Part shown: in pieces, positions 8,323 to 17,503 of the stretch
How positions within the stretch are numbered: the stretch's first letter is position 1
How the letters are laid out: every line of letters starts with the position of its first letter
Assembly (NCBI GenBank): GCA_964422415.1
Contig: CAYRBI010000004.1
Span: 31,406 to 95,405 of the forward strand
Reading direction: 5' to 3'
DNA from: OLB16 sp964422415
GTDB lineage: Bacteria > Hinthialibacterota > Hinthialibacteria > OLB16
DNA length: 64,000 bases
Position numbers and translations under genes: made by a program
Notes under the pieces: generated by a model
Told to the model about the DNA's origin: nothing
Database searches by the model: none
The model's input: only the letters and a program-made list of their open reading frames with translations

Positions 8323-8381
8323 TTGCCCCCGCAAACAACAGATTTTAAGGTTGTTGATTCACCGCCTAATTTCTGCAGATT

Positions 8382-11330
8382 TTATGGTTTCAGCGCCTTC
8401 GCCAATCCCACCAGCTGGATGAACTCCGTACGGTAGCCTGCCATGTCGGCCCCTTTTCCTTCCTGAGCTAGTGCGAGCACCGTGTCAAAGGTGGCTGTGC
8501 CCCGGTAGGGCGACTCACGCAAGAGCATTCCGAAGGAGGCTACAGCGGCAGCGAACTTGAAATCGGGGGTGACTCCATCCAACCTGGGGCCTGGATCGGT
8601 GACTGGCACCTCGATCAACTTGCTGGGGTCCCCTTCCGGAGCCTTGTAGCGCAGTTTGACAGTCAGCATCTCCGGGCTATCCACATTGGTCATGGCGGGC
8701 AGAGCAGCAGGTTTCTGGTACTTGAGCGGATCGACTCCCGCCATGTTGATGGGGGTTCCCACCGGGACCACCTCATAGAGCGCGGTGACCGTGTGTCCCG
8801 CGCCGATCTCTCCAGCGTCTTTACGGTCATCGTTGAAATCCTGCGCCGCCATCACCCGGTTTTCGTAACCGATCAGACGGTAAGCTCCGACCTTGCCGGG
8901 GTTGAACTCGATCTGGATCTTGACATCCTTGGCGATGGTCATCAGGGTCCCGGACATCTGTTCGACCAACACCTTGCGGGCCTCCTGGAGGGTGTCAATG
9001 TAGGCATAATTGCCATTCCCCTTGTCGGCCAAGGTCTCAAGGGTGGCGTCCTTAAGATTCCCCATGCCAAAGCCGAGAACCGAGAGGAAGACACCACCCT
9101 TGGCCTTGTCAGTAATGATCTTCTGGAGCTCTTCACGGTCCGAGACACCGACATTGAAATCCCCATCGGTGGCTAAGATGACCCGGTTGATGCCAGTCTT
9201 GAGCAGCGTCTGTTCGGCGGTTTTGTAGGCTAACTGGATACCACCCTCACCATTAGTGGAACCCCCTGAGTTGAGGCCATCGATGGCTGCCTGGATCGCG
9301 GGCTTGTTAGAGCAGGGGGTGGAGGGCAGCACCAGACCGGTTGAACTGGCATAGGTGACAATGGCCACTTGGTCCGCCGGCTGGAGCTGATTGAGCAGCA
9401 GCGTCATCGCCTTCTTGAGTAGCGGGAGCTTGTTCTCGGGCTGCATCGAGCCGGAGACATCGATCAGGAACACCAGGTTACAGGCAGGACGATCTCCACC
9501 TGGTGGAACCTTGCCCTTGATCCCGATGCGCACAAGCCGGTGCGTGCTGTTCCAGGGGCATTCGGAGACCTCGACATGCGTGGCGAAGGGCTCCTCACCT
9601 GTGGGCGGGGCATAATCATAGGGGAAGTAGTTGAGCATCTCCTCGATCCGCACCGCATCCTTGGGAGGCAGGGAGCCTTGGTTCAGGTAGCGACGGAGAT
9701 TGGCATAGGCGGCGGTGTCCACATCGATCGAAAAGGTCGAGAGGGACTCATCTGCCGCACTCTTGAAGGGGTTGTCCACTACACCGGAGTAGGTCTCGAC
9801 ACCCTCGGATTCGGTGGGGGTGATGACCTCGGGTTTTCCGGTCACCACTACAGTCCCACCCTCTGCTAGATTTGGGTAGAAGTATGCGGTACCACCAAAC
9901 ATGCGCTCCTCACCAGCTGCTACCTGTTGTTGGAGGGTAGCTCCACCCATCATGTCCATCATACCCATACCACCCATACCGCCACCCATCCCTCCAACTG
10001 GCCCACTGCTCGCGGGCGCTGATTGAGTTTGCTGACTGTTCGAGTCGTAGTACCAATTGCCCGCTTGAAGGGATGACTTGTCACCGTCCGCTATGTCAAG
10101 TCTGGTGGCCGGTCCAGACCCCCCTCTATCACTGAAACTGTGAGCCGAGAGGTCATCCCAGGAGTCCACATCCTCATCCACCTCCTTGAACTTCTCCTCT
10201 GGAGCGGGCTCATTCTGGGTGATCAAATCTCGTGTTTTATCTTCAGCCATTGCCTGTACACGGCGGGCTCGCGATTCATTGTGAGAGAAGCCCATATTGC
10301 GTGGGGCGGGGGCAGCGGATGCAACGCTTGGTTGGGCCTCGTATTTGGAGGTTCCCGCCTCAGTAGCGGGTGCTAGTTCAGGTGCAGGCGCTGTTATCAC
10401 ACCGGCAATTTTTCCGGACTCCACTTTTTTGGCGGTAATCGGGACTTCCGCGACACTGGCTGCTGCGAGCGGTGCTGGTTGAACAGGTACGGCTGCCGGT
10501 GGTGCCGGAAGCTCCACCACTTTGGGACGCTCGCTTTCACTCAGAGCTCCAATCCTTTGTCCGGTGAATCCAGCCACATTAGACATACCCGCGTTGGCGA
10601 TTTGCAGGGACTCGGTCTGAGGAGCCACCGGCGCGGCTGCGTCAACAACTGTCTGTGGAAGAACTGGCGGTTGACCGATCCGTTCAGTCTGACTGGTTGT
10701 CAGGAGCATGTGCGATCCAAACTCTTGTGAGGAATCCTTGGACACTACCGTCACCTGATCGCCTACCTTACCCAAGGGACGACCTGCGATGGCCTCAACG
10801 AGGGTGGGTTGTGGCGTGACTGCCATACCTCTGATGAATCTCCCGGAGGTTTCCTGCGCTTGCTCACCTCGTAGAATGGAATCGGCTGGTAACTCTTCCT
10901 TATCCATGGAGACCCCCTTCGCCACCTCCATTCTGTCTAGGGTTTCCACTTTGGCCTGATGGTGTTGATCAGGGATGCCGGATTGCAGAAACAGATAGCC
11001 CAGTCCAAGGACCAGGCAGGTGGCGAAGGCGCCTGCGAGTTGGTAAGGCTGGAAGAATCCTCTCCACCCAGCAAACCAGGACAATGTCTTCCCGTTGGAA
11101 TGTGCGAGGTGCTTTTCGATGACCCCGCGTTGTACAGGGGTAAGGACTGGGTGTGGCTCGCTGGCGAGTTCCTGGGACAGGACCTCCGCGAGATTCCTGA
11201 ACTCCGCAACCAGTTCACGGTCTTCCTCGGAGTCTTGGATCATCTTTTCAAACTCAACCCGTTCGGCCTCTTCCAACTCGCCAAGGGCATAGGCGGTCAA
11301 TCTGGGATCATTGGGATCGATTCGATTCAT
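8382..11330 (-). CDS. anti-sigma factor fused to von Willebrand factor A (YfbK-like) protein
   Basis: Protein of 982 residues. Residues 1-75 resemble a zinc-free anti-sigma domain (DPRLTAYALGELEEAERVEF). A membrane segment follows (about 93-115, LAGAFATCLVLGLGYLFLQ), then a long Pro/Ala/Gln-rich region with a Gly-Met tract. From about residue 510 comes a YfbK-type VWA module with its N-terminal part (SLSTFSIDVDTAAYANLRRY), the MIDAS motif DVSGSM near 622, and a C-terminal DUF3520-like domain. The cytoplasmic N-terminus should hold the ECF sigma factor encoded 12 bases upstream, while the VWA domain lies outside the membrane and may sense a ligand or partner. A single-chain sensor of this kind is known in Planctomycetes and relatives. 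The low-complexity linker may be unreliable in assembly. Confidence 0.9.
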   Translation of the reverse strand: MNRIDPNDPRLTAYALGELEEAERVEFEKMIQDSEEDRELVAEFRNLAEVLSQELASEPHPVLTPVQRGVIEKHLAHSNGKTLSWFAGWRGFFQPYQLAGAFATCLVLGLGYLFLQSGIPDQHHQAKVETLDRMEVAKGVSMDKEELPADSILRGEQAQETSGRFIRGMAVTPQPTLVEAIAGRPLGKVGDQVTVVSKDSSQEFGSHMLLTTSQTERIGQPPVLPQTVVDAAAPVAPQTESLQIANAGMSNVAGFTGQRIGALSESERPKVVELPAPPAAVPVQPAPLAAASVAEVPITAKKVESGKIAGVITAPAPELAPATEAGTSKYEAQPSVASAAPAPRNMGFSHNESRARRVQAMAEDKTRDLITQNEPAPEEKFKEVDEDVDSWDDLSAHSFSDRGGSGPATRLDIADGDKSSLQAGNWYYDSNSQQTQSAPASSGPVGGMGGGMGGMGMMDMMGGATLQQQVAAGEERMFGGTAYFYPNLAEGGTVVVTGKPEVITPTESEGVETYSGVVDNPFKSAADESLSTFSIDVDTAAYANLRRYLNQGSLPPKDAVRIEEMLNYFPYDYAPPTGEEPFATHVEVSECPWNSTHRLVRIGIKGKVPPGGDRPACNLVFLIDVSGSMQPENKLPLLKKAMTLLLNQLQPADQVAIVTYASSTGLVLPSTPCSNKPAIQAAIDGLNSGGSTNGEGGIQLAYKTAEQTLLKTGINRVILATDGDFNVGVSDREELQKIITDKAKGGVFLSVLGFGMGNLKDATLETLADKGNGNYAYIDTLQEARKVLVEQMSGTLMTIAKDVKIQIEFNPGKVGAYRLIGYENRVMAAQDFNDDRKDAGEIGAGHTVTALYEVVPVGTPINMAGVDPLKYQKPAALPAMTNVDSPEMLTVKLRYKAPEGDPSKLIEVPVTDPGPRLDGVTPDFKFAAAVASFGMLLRESPYRGTATFDTVLALAQEGKGADMAGYRTEFIQLVGLAKALKP

Positions 11331-11342
11331 GGCGTTCCTCCT

Positions 11343-11870
11343 TCACACCTTCGCCGGTGCCTGGGCGAGGCGTTCACGGATGGTTTTCATCCCGGTGTGG
11401 ATCAGGAAACCGACATTGGTCACGCTGTCTCCTGTGATTTGGCCGATCTCTTTGTAGGACAGGCCCTCCTGGAACTTCAGACGGATGACTTCTTGTTGAC
11501 GTTTGGGGAGGCGGTTCAGGGCCTTCAGAACCTGGCTGGTGGTTTCATGGTGCTCAAAGGTTTCAGCGGGATTCATCTGGTCCGATTCGAGCACCGCGAT
11601 ATGTTCGTCATCGAGCGGATTCATGCGCTTCTCCTTTCTGAAGACATCCAGGGAACGGTTCCGGCAGACCGTGAACAACCAAGGGCCGGCATGGTCCCCA
11701 ATCTTGGATGGATCCTCGGAGCAGAGCTTGAGGAAGGTGTCCTGGACGACATCTCGCGCGCGGTCGATGTCTCCCAGAAGCCGTGCTGCATAACGGATGA
11801 GTGGCCCCTCATAATGATCCAATAGGGAGCGGATCCACTCGGCCCTTGGCGGATGATCCTCTTGCCTCAT
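11343..11870 (-). CDS. ECF-family RNA polymerase sigma factor
   Basis: Protein of 175 residues with sigma region 2 (DRARDVVQDTFLKLC, then GPWLFTVCRNRSLDVFRK) and region 4 (LPKRQQEVIRLKFQEGLSYKEI). It has no region 1.1 or 3, as expected of extracytoplasmic-function sigma factors. It is the first gene of a pair with the anti-sigma/VWA fusion, separated by 12 bases, so regulation by that membrane partner is very likely. No autoregulatory promoter with a recognisable ECF motif was found in the 138 bases upstream. Confidence 0.93.
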   Translation of the reverse strand: MRQEDHPPRAEWIRSLLDHYEGPLIRYAARLLGDIDRARDVVQDTFLKLCSEDPSKIGDHAGPWLFTVCRNRSLDVFRKEKRMNPLDDEHIAVLESDQMNPAETFEHHETTSQVLKALNRLPKRQQEVIRLKFQEGLSYKEIGQITGDSVTNVGFLIHTGMKTIRERLAQAPAKV

Positions 11871-12008
11871 GCTTCCTCCGTTGGATGGAGATCTTCTACC
11901 CTATAGACGTGGGAAGGGGGAATTTCTTAGAAGCCTGGTCAAGAAAACTGAGTTGTGGTGGCACCATGGATTCTCTTGAACGCGGCTCCATGGCCGCGAT
12001 CATCCAAC

Positions 12009-12386
12009 TCACCGTTTCCCGGTGGTGTACATGGTCGCGGTACGGATATCAAAGGAGTGGAACAGGCTCAGGTCATGAAAGGGGGCATGGTCTTCGTTTC
12101 TGAATTCACTGAAGGGGAGTTCAACAGTCTGTCCGCCCTTGACTGCCTTTTCTCTTTTACAGCTGTAAGCCCCGTTGATGGTGAAGGTGGTGGAATTGGG
12201 CCAGGCGAAGTCGTTGTTGTTAGTCACCTGGAGACCAGTCTGGGCCGGATTCACGCAGCTCTCGAAGTGGATCAAGGGCTTCGGTGGGACAAGGCGATGG
12301 GCCTCGTAGTCTCGTTGGCAGGCACGCACAAGAAACAATACACCCAGGATGAGAATGATGTTTAAAGCAGTTTTCTTGATGTCCAT
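12009..12386 (-). CDS. small membrane-anchored protein of unknown function
   Basis: Protein of 125 residues. One N-terminal hydrophobic segment (TALNIILILGVLFLVRAC, ending at a Cys) serves as a membrane anchor. The rest is predicted to be a short beta-rich periplasmic domain containing GLQVTNNNDFAWPNSTTFTI and a single further Cys pair. That pattern resembles small Ig-like or FxLYD-type domains. No family was recognised. It lies between the sigma gene and a TPR gene on the same strand, with gaps of about 100 bases on both sides. Confidence 0.6.
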   Translation of the reverse strand: MDIKKTALNIILILGVLFLVRACQRDYEAHRLVPPKPLIHFESCVNPAQTGLQVTNNNDFAWPNSTTFTINGAYSCKREKAVKGGQTVELPFSEFRNEDHAPFHDLSLFHSFDIRTATMYTTGKR

Positions 12387-12487
12387 GGTTGGCGAGTCAC
12401 TTATTTCTGATGAGATTCATGTCACGTTGCGACACATGTACAGAATGATATCTGTGGTGTTGATTGTGCCCGTTACTCTGGGTTCTT

Positions 12488-13264
12488 TTAGTAATTCGAA
12501 ATCGGACGGCTCTTGTACTTCAGCTGACGGCGGACCTCGGCGCGGTAGATCTTGAGTTTGGGGATATTGGGATCGAGTTCCTCGGCGGCCTCATAGGCCT
12601 TGTCGGCTTCTTCCCATTCCCGGTTGACATGGTGAATCCGTCCCAAGACAAAATGCAGGGTGGGGCTGTTGGGATTATATTCCTCGGCCTTGCGGAGCAT
12701 CTCCTCGGCGCCCATAAAATAGGAGTGGTCATAATAGCGGTAGGCGAGTTGAGCATAGGTTTCCGCCAGTTCACGGGTGATGGTACGGCGTAACTCATCC
12801 TTGGGGGCATTTGGGAGAAGTTTTTCGTAGATATCGATGGCTTGTCCCATTTCGCCATTGCGGGCGGTTTCGCGGGCCTGTTCAATCCCATTCTGGCAGC
12901 GTGTGATCCGCTCCGAGAGCACCACTAGATCGATCCGGGATTGGATATCCGGATCCCCCGGCTTCATGCGTAATGCCTCCTGGTAGGTTTCCAGAGCCCG
13001 GCGGGTGTCTTTGCGTTGTTCCAGGTAGTAATCCCCGCGTTTGACCATATAGGCCACGAAGGGTTCCGACTTAGTTCCTTGAATCTCTTGATTTTCCAGG
13101 GTTAGGGTGCTGCCCGCGAGAAGCTTCACATTAGTGGTGTTCTTGCCCTGACGGACCACATGTCCATCCAAGCTACGGTTCCCAGCGAAATACAACACAT
13201 CGGCTTGAGAGGTTGAGGCAACGACTAAAAGAAATACGATTAATGCACACTGCAACCGGTTCAT
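12488..13264 (-). CDS. secreted TPR-repeat protein
   Basis: Protein of 258 residues with a signal peptide (MNRLQCALIVFLLVVASTSQA) and ribosome site GGGGAGGAAG upstream. Residues 25-60 look like a short SHD1- or SH3-like strand segment (VLYFAGNRSLDGHVVRQG). From residue 70 to 245 there are at least four helix pairs of TPR type (RRALETYQEALRMKPGD, AEEMLRKAEEYNPNSPTL, WEEADKAYEAAEELDPNIP). It is probably a periplasmic scaffold. Its partner is unknown. It precedes the small membrane protein on the same strand. Confidence 0.75.
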   Translation of the reverse strand: MNRLQCALIVFLLVVASTSQADVLYFAGNRSLDGHVVRQGKNTTNVKLLAGSTLTLENQEIQGTKSEPFVAYMVKRGDYYLEQRKDTRRALETYQEALRMKPGDPDIQSRIDLVVLSERITRCQNGIEQARETARNGEMGQAIDIYEKLLPNAPKDELRRTITRELAETYAQLAYRYYDHSYFMGAEEMLRKAEEYNPNSPTLHFVLGRIHHVNREWEEADKAYEAAEELDPNIPKLKIYRAEVRRQLKYKSRPISNY

Positions 13265-13338
13265 CGTCTTCCTCCCCGTAAAGGAATAATAAACCTCCTA
13301 ACATTCAATCACATTGGGCGAAGGGTAAGAAGGGGATC

Positions 13339-14415
13339 TCATCCAACTTCGCCGGGTTGTTCCTCCAGGGTTTCTCGAGCTTCGGAGAAGGACTTGAGGG
13401 AAACTCCCTCGATGGACATGCAGATGAACCCATACAAGATGACCGGAAAGATCTGGAAGAAATGCGCCAGGTAAGCCACCGCCGTGGCAGCCGGCACCGC
13501 CACCCCGAAACAGATCGAGAGGGCCATCTGGAAGCCAAGATGGAAGGGGCCGACATATCCAGGAGCCTGCGGGAGCGAAACCGCTATCGCCACTAGGAAG
13601 ACCACCAGGCCCGCCTGCGCCCAGGAAAGATCCACTCCGAAGACTCCGCTCAGAATCTGGACATTAAGAATTACCATCCACCACACCATGAAGGTCCAGA
13701 ACCAGGCCAGTATGAAATCCTTGGGGCTGCGGAAAACCGCGATACCGCTGTGGAAGTGGTCAACCAGCCGGTCCGTGAAATGAATTCCCCGTGCACCCAA
13801 GAGACCCGAGAAAACGCGCAAGATTCGTTTGAGTTGCTCGGGAATCAGGCAGATCGCGAGAACCCCGACGATTCCCACCACGAGTATGGCCACCGAGGAC
13901 TTTTGGGCGATGGCGACCAGGCCATCAAAGGTATAACTCGATCCGAACATCTCCACCGGATGAGCACGGGCATCAAGCGCGATGGTGGGACCCGCGAACC
14001 AAAGCGAGAGGACCAGCAGGATCAACATACTACCCATGTCAAAGAGACGGTCCGCGCCATGGAAGGCCATCGCTGTTGCTAAGGGGACATTATAGAGACG
14101 GTAGGGAAGATAAACCCGGATGGCCTCTCCCGCGCGCAGTGGCAGGATCGAATTACCCAGGAACATCATCCCGGTCATGGTACAACAAGCCTTGAGCCCC
14201 ACCTCGGGGTAGTTGGCCAGAATACGGTGGTAACGGAAACCACGAAAGACGATGTTCATCATCATCACCAGCCCGGAGAGGAGGAACCAGGGCCAGGAGG
14301 AGGCCTTGGACTCGATCATCCCCACCACTTCACCGAAGTTGACCTTGCGGAAGGTGAACCAGAGACAAAACGCGCTGATAAAAATGAGGACGGAAATGAG
14401 GGCTGTTCTCTTCAT
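13339..14415 (-). CDS. lysylphosphatidylglycerol synthase-like / YbhN-type flippase membrane protein
   Basis: Protein of 358 residues with about eight hydrophobic segments and the UPF0104/LPG_synthase_TM pattern. The pattern includes FRGFRYHRILANY near residue 60, GNSILPLRAGEAIRVYLPYR near 108-127, and LPQAPGYVGPFHLGFQMAL near the C-terminus. These proteins form the membrane domain of MprF or stand alone, moving or exporting lipid-linked compounds. No aminoacyl-transferase domain is attached. The substrate cannot be told from sequence. The 70 bases between its stop and the TPR gene contain nothing obvious. Confidence 0.85.
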   Translation of the reverse strand: MKRTALISVLIFISAFCLWFTFRKVNFGEVVGMIESKASSWPWFLLSGLVMMMNIVFRGFRYHRILANYPEVGLKACCTMTGMMFLGNSILPLRAGEAIRVYLPYRLYNVPLATAMAFHGADRLFDMGSMLILLVLSLWFAGPTIALDARAHPVEMFGSSYTFDGLVAIAQKSSVAILVVGIVGVLAICLIPEQLKRILRVFSGLLGARGIHFTDRLVDHFHSGIAVFRSPKDFILAWFWTFMVWWMVILNVQILSGVFGVDLSWAQAGLVVFLVAIAVSLPQAPGYVGPFHLGFQMALSICFGVAVPAATAVAYLAHFFQIFPVILYGFICMSIEGVSLKSFSEARETLEEQPGEVG

Positions 14416-14526
14416 AGGCGGTCAGGGTGACAATATCCTTCCAAGCGAAAGGAAGCAACGGGGGTGGAGGAATAGACTAGTCGTCCTTTCGATAGATTTC
14501 CGACAATCCTTTTTATATAGACCTGC

Positions 14527-14769
14527 TCATTCAAGGTTAATCTGGAGCAGATCCTCTTTGTTGAGGTGATGATGGTCACATAAATCGGCCAGTATGGAGT
14601 TGAGCGTACCGATTTGGAGGGGATCATGTGCGGGGATTGTAATGTGGTGTTCCCCGAAGTCGTTAGTGGTCAAACGAATGTGACTACCCGGCTGATGTGA
14701 TGCTGTATACCCTAGTTTCGTGAGTGCATGTATCAGATCTTTGGCTGATAGATCTCTTGGCAGCTTCAC
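14527..14769 (-). CDS. hicA: HicA-type mRNA interferase toxin
   Basis: Protein of 80 residues with the HicA (YcfA) double-stranded RNA-binding fold: SAKDLIHALTKLGYTASHQPGSHIRLT, in which the His of GSH is the catalytic residue, followed by ITIPAHDPLQIGTLNSIL. It starts inside the last codons of the upstream hicB gene (four-base overlap), so the antitoxin is translated first. That order, hicB then hicA, is common for short DUF1902-type HicB proteins and reversed from classic hicAB. Confidence 0.88.
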   Translation of the reverse strand: MKLPRDLSAKDLIHALTKLGYTASHQPGSHIRLTTNDFGEHHITIPAHDPLQIGTLNSILADLCDHHHLNKEDLLQINLE

Positions 14770-14987
14770 AGAGCAAGGACCTCATCCTGAACTCGGTGTA
14801 AACGGACAATTCTTGGGGCGTCCGCTCGATCTGGAAAATGGCAACGGACCGCATCGATCACATGAGCACGGAGTTCATCCAGGGTATCCCCCTGTGTAAA
14901 GATCGAATGCCCCAGCCCTCGTGCCGTGAAGCCGCCATCCGCCTCTTCTTCAACCAGGAAAATGATCTCTGTCATCTTTACCCTCAC
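14766..14987 (-). CDS. hicB: HicB-type antitoxin (DUF1902-like)
   Basis: Protein of up to 73 residues with the HicB strand-turn pattern IIFLVEEEADGGFTARGLGHSI and a helix TLDELRAHVIDAVRCHF. It lacks a helix-turn-helix. The first start is GTG at 14985-14987 with AGGAAGG upstream; an ATG four codons later has GAGGG just before it and is an equally good choice. It is the first gene of a two-gene toxin-antitoxin operon with hicA. Confidence 0.82.
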   Translation of the reverse strand: MRVKMTEIIFLVEEEADGGFTARGLGHSIFTQGDTLDELRAHVIDAVRCHFPDRADAPRIVRLHRVQDEVLAL

Positions 14988-15153
14988 TTGATCCTTCCTT
15001 TATGATCGCACATATTCAAGTCATGGACACCTGGTAACGGATAGAACCTGAGCCTGGGTGAATCAACAACCAACAGATAGAGCGTGGACAATACTCAGAG
15101 TGGGGGCTGAAAATAGACCTCTCCATTATAAATGACTTCCAGGAGCCAGCACC

Positions 15154-15369
15154 ATGAAACCTTACCCCATCGAGGGCATGGAATGGGGCATCAAGATCGG
15201 GGGAGTAATTGGCTTTACTGTTGGATCGGGTCTGTGGTTTTATTGGTCGGGCTACCACTTCATGCGGACAGGCTTGTTGGTTGCTGGGGGATGCGCTCTG
15301 ATCGGCGCTTTCTTTGGTTTTCTCCTGGGGGCTCTTTCCGATAAGGTCAGTGGTAAGTGGAAATCGTAA
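15154..15369 (+). CDS. small two-helix membrane protein
   Basis: Protein of 71 residues that is almost entirely two membrane helices, IGGVIGFTVGSGLWFYW and LLVAGGCALIGAFFGFLLGAL, joined by a short loop. The helices are rich in Gly in a zipper-like spacing. An AGGAG ribosome site lies seven bases before the ATG. Its stop is 9 bases from the end of the convergent gene at 15379. No family was recognised. Glycine-zipper proteins can insert into membranes, so a lipoprotein-like or toxin-like role cannot be excluded. Confidence 0.6.
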   Translation: MKPYPIEGMEWGIKIGGVIGFTVGSGLWFYWSGYHFMRTGLLVAGGCALIGAFFGFLLGALSDKVSGKWKS

Positions 15370-15378
15370 GAACCTTCT

Positions 15379-15756
15379 TCACCTCGTCCCTCCCAAGGGG
15401 ATATAGCTGGCCGGATACTGCTGGTGCTTGATACGCTCCACACAGACTCCTTGGCTCTCCCAATAGACCCGCATTTGCTCATTGGTAGCCTCGACACGAG
15501 ACTCGATCAGATAGAGATAGGCCTCGATTCCCTGATCTTGTCTGCAGACAAACCGGATGGAGTTTTCCAGGACCAACGCATCCAGTTTGCCAAGGTACCG
15601 TGACTCCTTCCAGACCTGATCAAAGGTCTTTCTCCACATCACATCAGGTGAACCACTCAAAGTCACCTGAAAGGCGAAAAGGTCACCGGGCAGGATCTCA
15701 ATACGGGTGGAGTCGATATCCACTGGTTCATACAAGGAGTGGATGGGAGCACTCAT
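15379..15756 (-). CDS. hypothetical protein
   Basis: Protein of 125 residues without membrane segments or signal peptide. It is rich in aromatic and charged residues (DVMWRKTFDQVWKESRYLG, IEAYLYLIESRVEATNEQ). The start overlaps the end of the membrane glycosyltransferase by four bases, so the two are translationally coupled and possibly act in the same process. No family was recognised. Confidence 0.6.
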   Translation of the reverse strand: MSAPIHSLYEPVDIDSTRIEILPGDLFAFQVTLSGSPDVMWRKTFDQVWKESRYLGKLDALVLENSIRFVCRQDQGIEAYLYLIESRVEATNEQMRVYWESQGVCVERIKHQQYPASYIPLGGTR

Positions 15757-17372
15757 TTTACAGCTGGATCTGGTTCCAGGAGACCTTTCTGGACTCTCAT
15801 CAGACGGACCTCCGTATCTTCTTCGAGAATCAGACGATCTACCTGGCCAAACTCCTCTTGAGCGTAGTCCTTGAATTCAGGGAGAGAAAACATCCCACCT
15901 GGTAAAAAACGTCCTTTGGGGGTTCGCCGTCCCCGTACAATCAACCACTGGATCCCTGCGTCTTTGAGTTCCTGGATGAACACCGTGGCCGGAGGGAGAC
16001 CACATTGGAAACGCATCTGGTTGGTATCTGCCTCTCCGAGCGCCAGATGCTTTCCAGCCATTAACGCGATCATGGGAGCTGTGCCGGAATCACCTGCCAT
16101 GACCGCATCATCTCCCCTGAGAATCTCATTCCATTTGGCCAGCTCATCGGCGGAACGTTCTTCATGTTGCCAGTAGGTGACCGGTTGACGCATGAAGAGA
16201 CGGTATTGCCGTGGGATCATGGGATGTGCAATACAGACCAAGAAAAGGAGGCAATAGAAAATCCAAACAACCTTCTTCACCTTGGGGCGTGCTTCCATGA
16301 TCAATGGATTCCTCCAACGGTCCAAGGCTAATCCCATGAAACCTCCCGAGAGGAGAGCCAGCGCTGGCAGGAACAAGAGCAGGTAAAAATCAAAGATCCG
16401 CCCCTGCATGACCAGAAAAACCAGAACGGTCAGGAAATGAACAGCCCCTACAGTAATAAACCGCCACTCATGCTTCATCAAACTGGTTGGTTCTGTCACC
16501 AATGGAGAACTTTTTACCTGTCTGGATGGTGAGGCTTGTCGATTTCCAGCCGGATACCAGCTCAATAACCAGAGAAGAACAGTAGCGGTCAGGATATAAA
16601 GACTCCCCTGATTACGAATCCCTACTTGACCGAATACAGGAATGATTCCAGAGGCCGATGGTTCTTTGGAAAGATGATAGGTGACATTCATGTCCCAAAA
16701 GGCTTTGCCACCTACAAGAGTGCCAGTCATAGCCAGAAGGACCAACATGAAAACAACTGTTCCCAAAAACCACCCGCCATCTCGAAACCGTTTGCTCCGG
16801 TCACCCTCCCCCAACCAGAGGATGACTACTAAACCGGGGATACCAGTCACCGCATAGGTCTTGGTCCAGAGCCCCAGTGCCAGACAAAGACCTGACAGAG
16901 CAGGTCTCTGTCTGAAAGCGAAAAGGAAAGCCAATCCGATGAATGCCAGGGTTTCCGAGATACCGGTGGCATGTGTGCTGGCACGTAATGAGTCATAGCT
17001 AAACCAATAAATGCTCAGAGGAATCACAGTCCAATAACGGAGATGGGGGGTAAGAATTCTGAAAAAGGCGAAACCCGAGAGCACATGGCAAAGGATGGGG
17101 ATAGCCCGCATCCCGGCAACACTCCAGCCGGTCAGTAATCCTCCGGCCTTCAGAAGCAATAAAAGAATAGGAGGATTGGCATAGAAGAAATCCCGGTATG
17201 GTAGATAGGACCACCCCAGGTCATGGGCCATGTAATAATAAATGCCCTCATCGGAGATATACCAGTGAAAGCATGTGCTCTTGAGGCCAAGATAGATGGC
17301 AAGGCAGGCAAGGAGTGGTGAGAAATCCCTGATGAAAGAGAAGTATGTGGTCTTACTGGATTGGGAATTCAA
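15753..17372 (-). CDS. membrane glycosyltransferase, GT39/ArnT-like
   Basis: Protein of 539 residues with about ten hydrophobic helices. The N-terminal periplasmic loop contains SDEGIYYYMAHDLGWSYLPY (acidic pair at 41-42), then RDFFYANPP. This is the catalytic-loop pattern of GT-C enzymes such as dolichyl-phosphate-mannose mannosyltransferase and ArnT, which move a sugar from a lipid carrier to a protein or glycolipid. The C-terminal soluble part (about 430-530) has a Rossmann-like region with ELKDAGIQWLIVRG. The acceptor is unknown. It is followed by a coupled hypothetical gene. Confidence 0.8.
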   Translation of the reverse strand: MNSQSSKTTYFSFIRDFSPLLACLAIYLGLKSTCFHWYISDEGIYYYMAHDLGWSYLPYRDFFYANPPILLLLLKAGGLLTGWSVAGMRAIPILCHVLSGFAFFRILTPHLRYWTVIPLSIYWFSYDSLRASTHATGISETLAFIGLAFLFAFRQRPALSGLCLALGLWTKTYAVTGIPGLVVILWLGEGDRSKRFRDGGWFLGTVVFMLVLLAMTGTLVGGKAFWDMNVTYHLSKEPSASGIIPVFGQVGIRNQGSLYILTATVLLWLLSWYPAGNRQASPSRQVKSSPLVTEPTSLMKHEWRFITVGAVHFLTVLVFLVMQGRIFDFYLLLFLPALALLSGGFMGLALDRWRNPLIMEARPKVKKVVWIFYCLLFLVCIAHPMIPRQYRLFMRQPVTYWQHEERSADELAKWNEILRGDDAVMAGDSGTAPMIALMAGKHLALGEADTNQMRFQCGLPPATVFIQELKDAGIQWLIVRGRRTPKGRFLPGGMFSLPEFKDYAQEEFGQVDRLILEEDTEVRLMRVQKGLLEPDPAVK

Positions 17373-17503
17373 GAGAATGTCGCAGCTATCCGATTTTCTT
17401 GTGGCACCCCAAGTTACCCTCTGTTATAATCACATTTGGTGAAACTGTCTATCATAAGTTGAAGGGATATTTTGTTTGCCGGGAGAGGGGGGCTCAACCT
17501 GAG

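Noticed and set aside
10959..11825. 288-codon open frame antisense to the sigma and anti-sigma genes.
   Set aside because: It is the reverse of two conserved genes; no independent motif or ribosome site.
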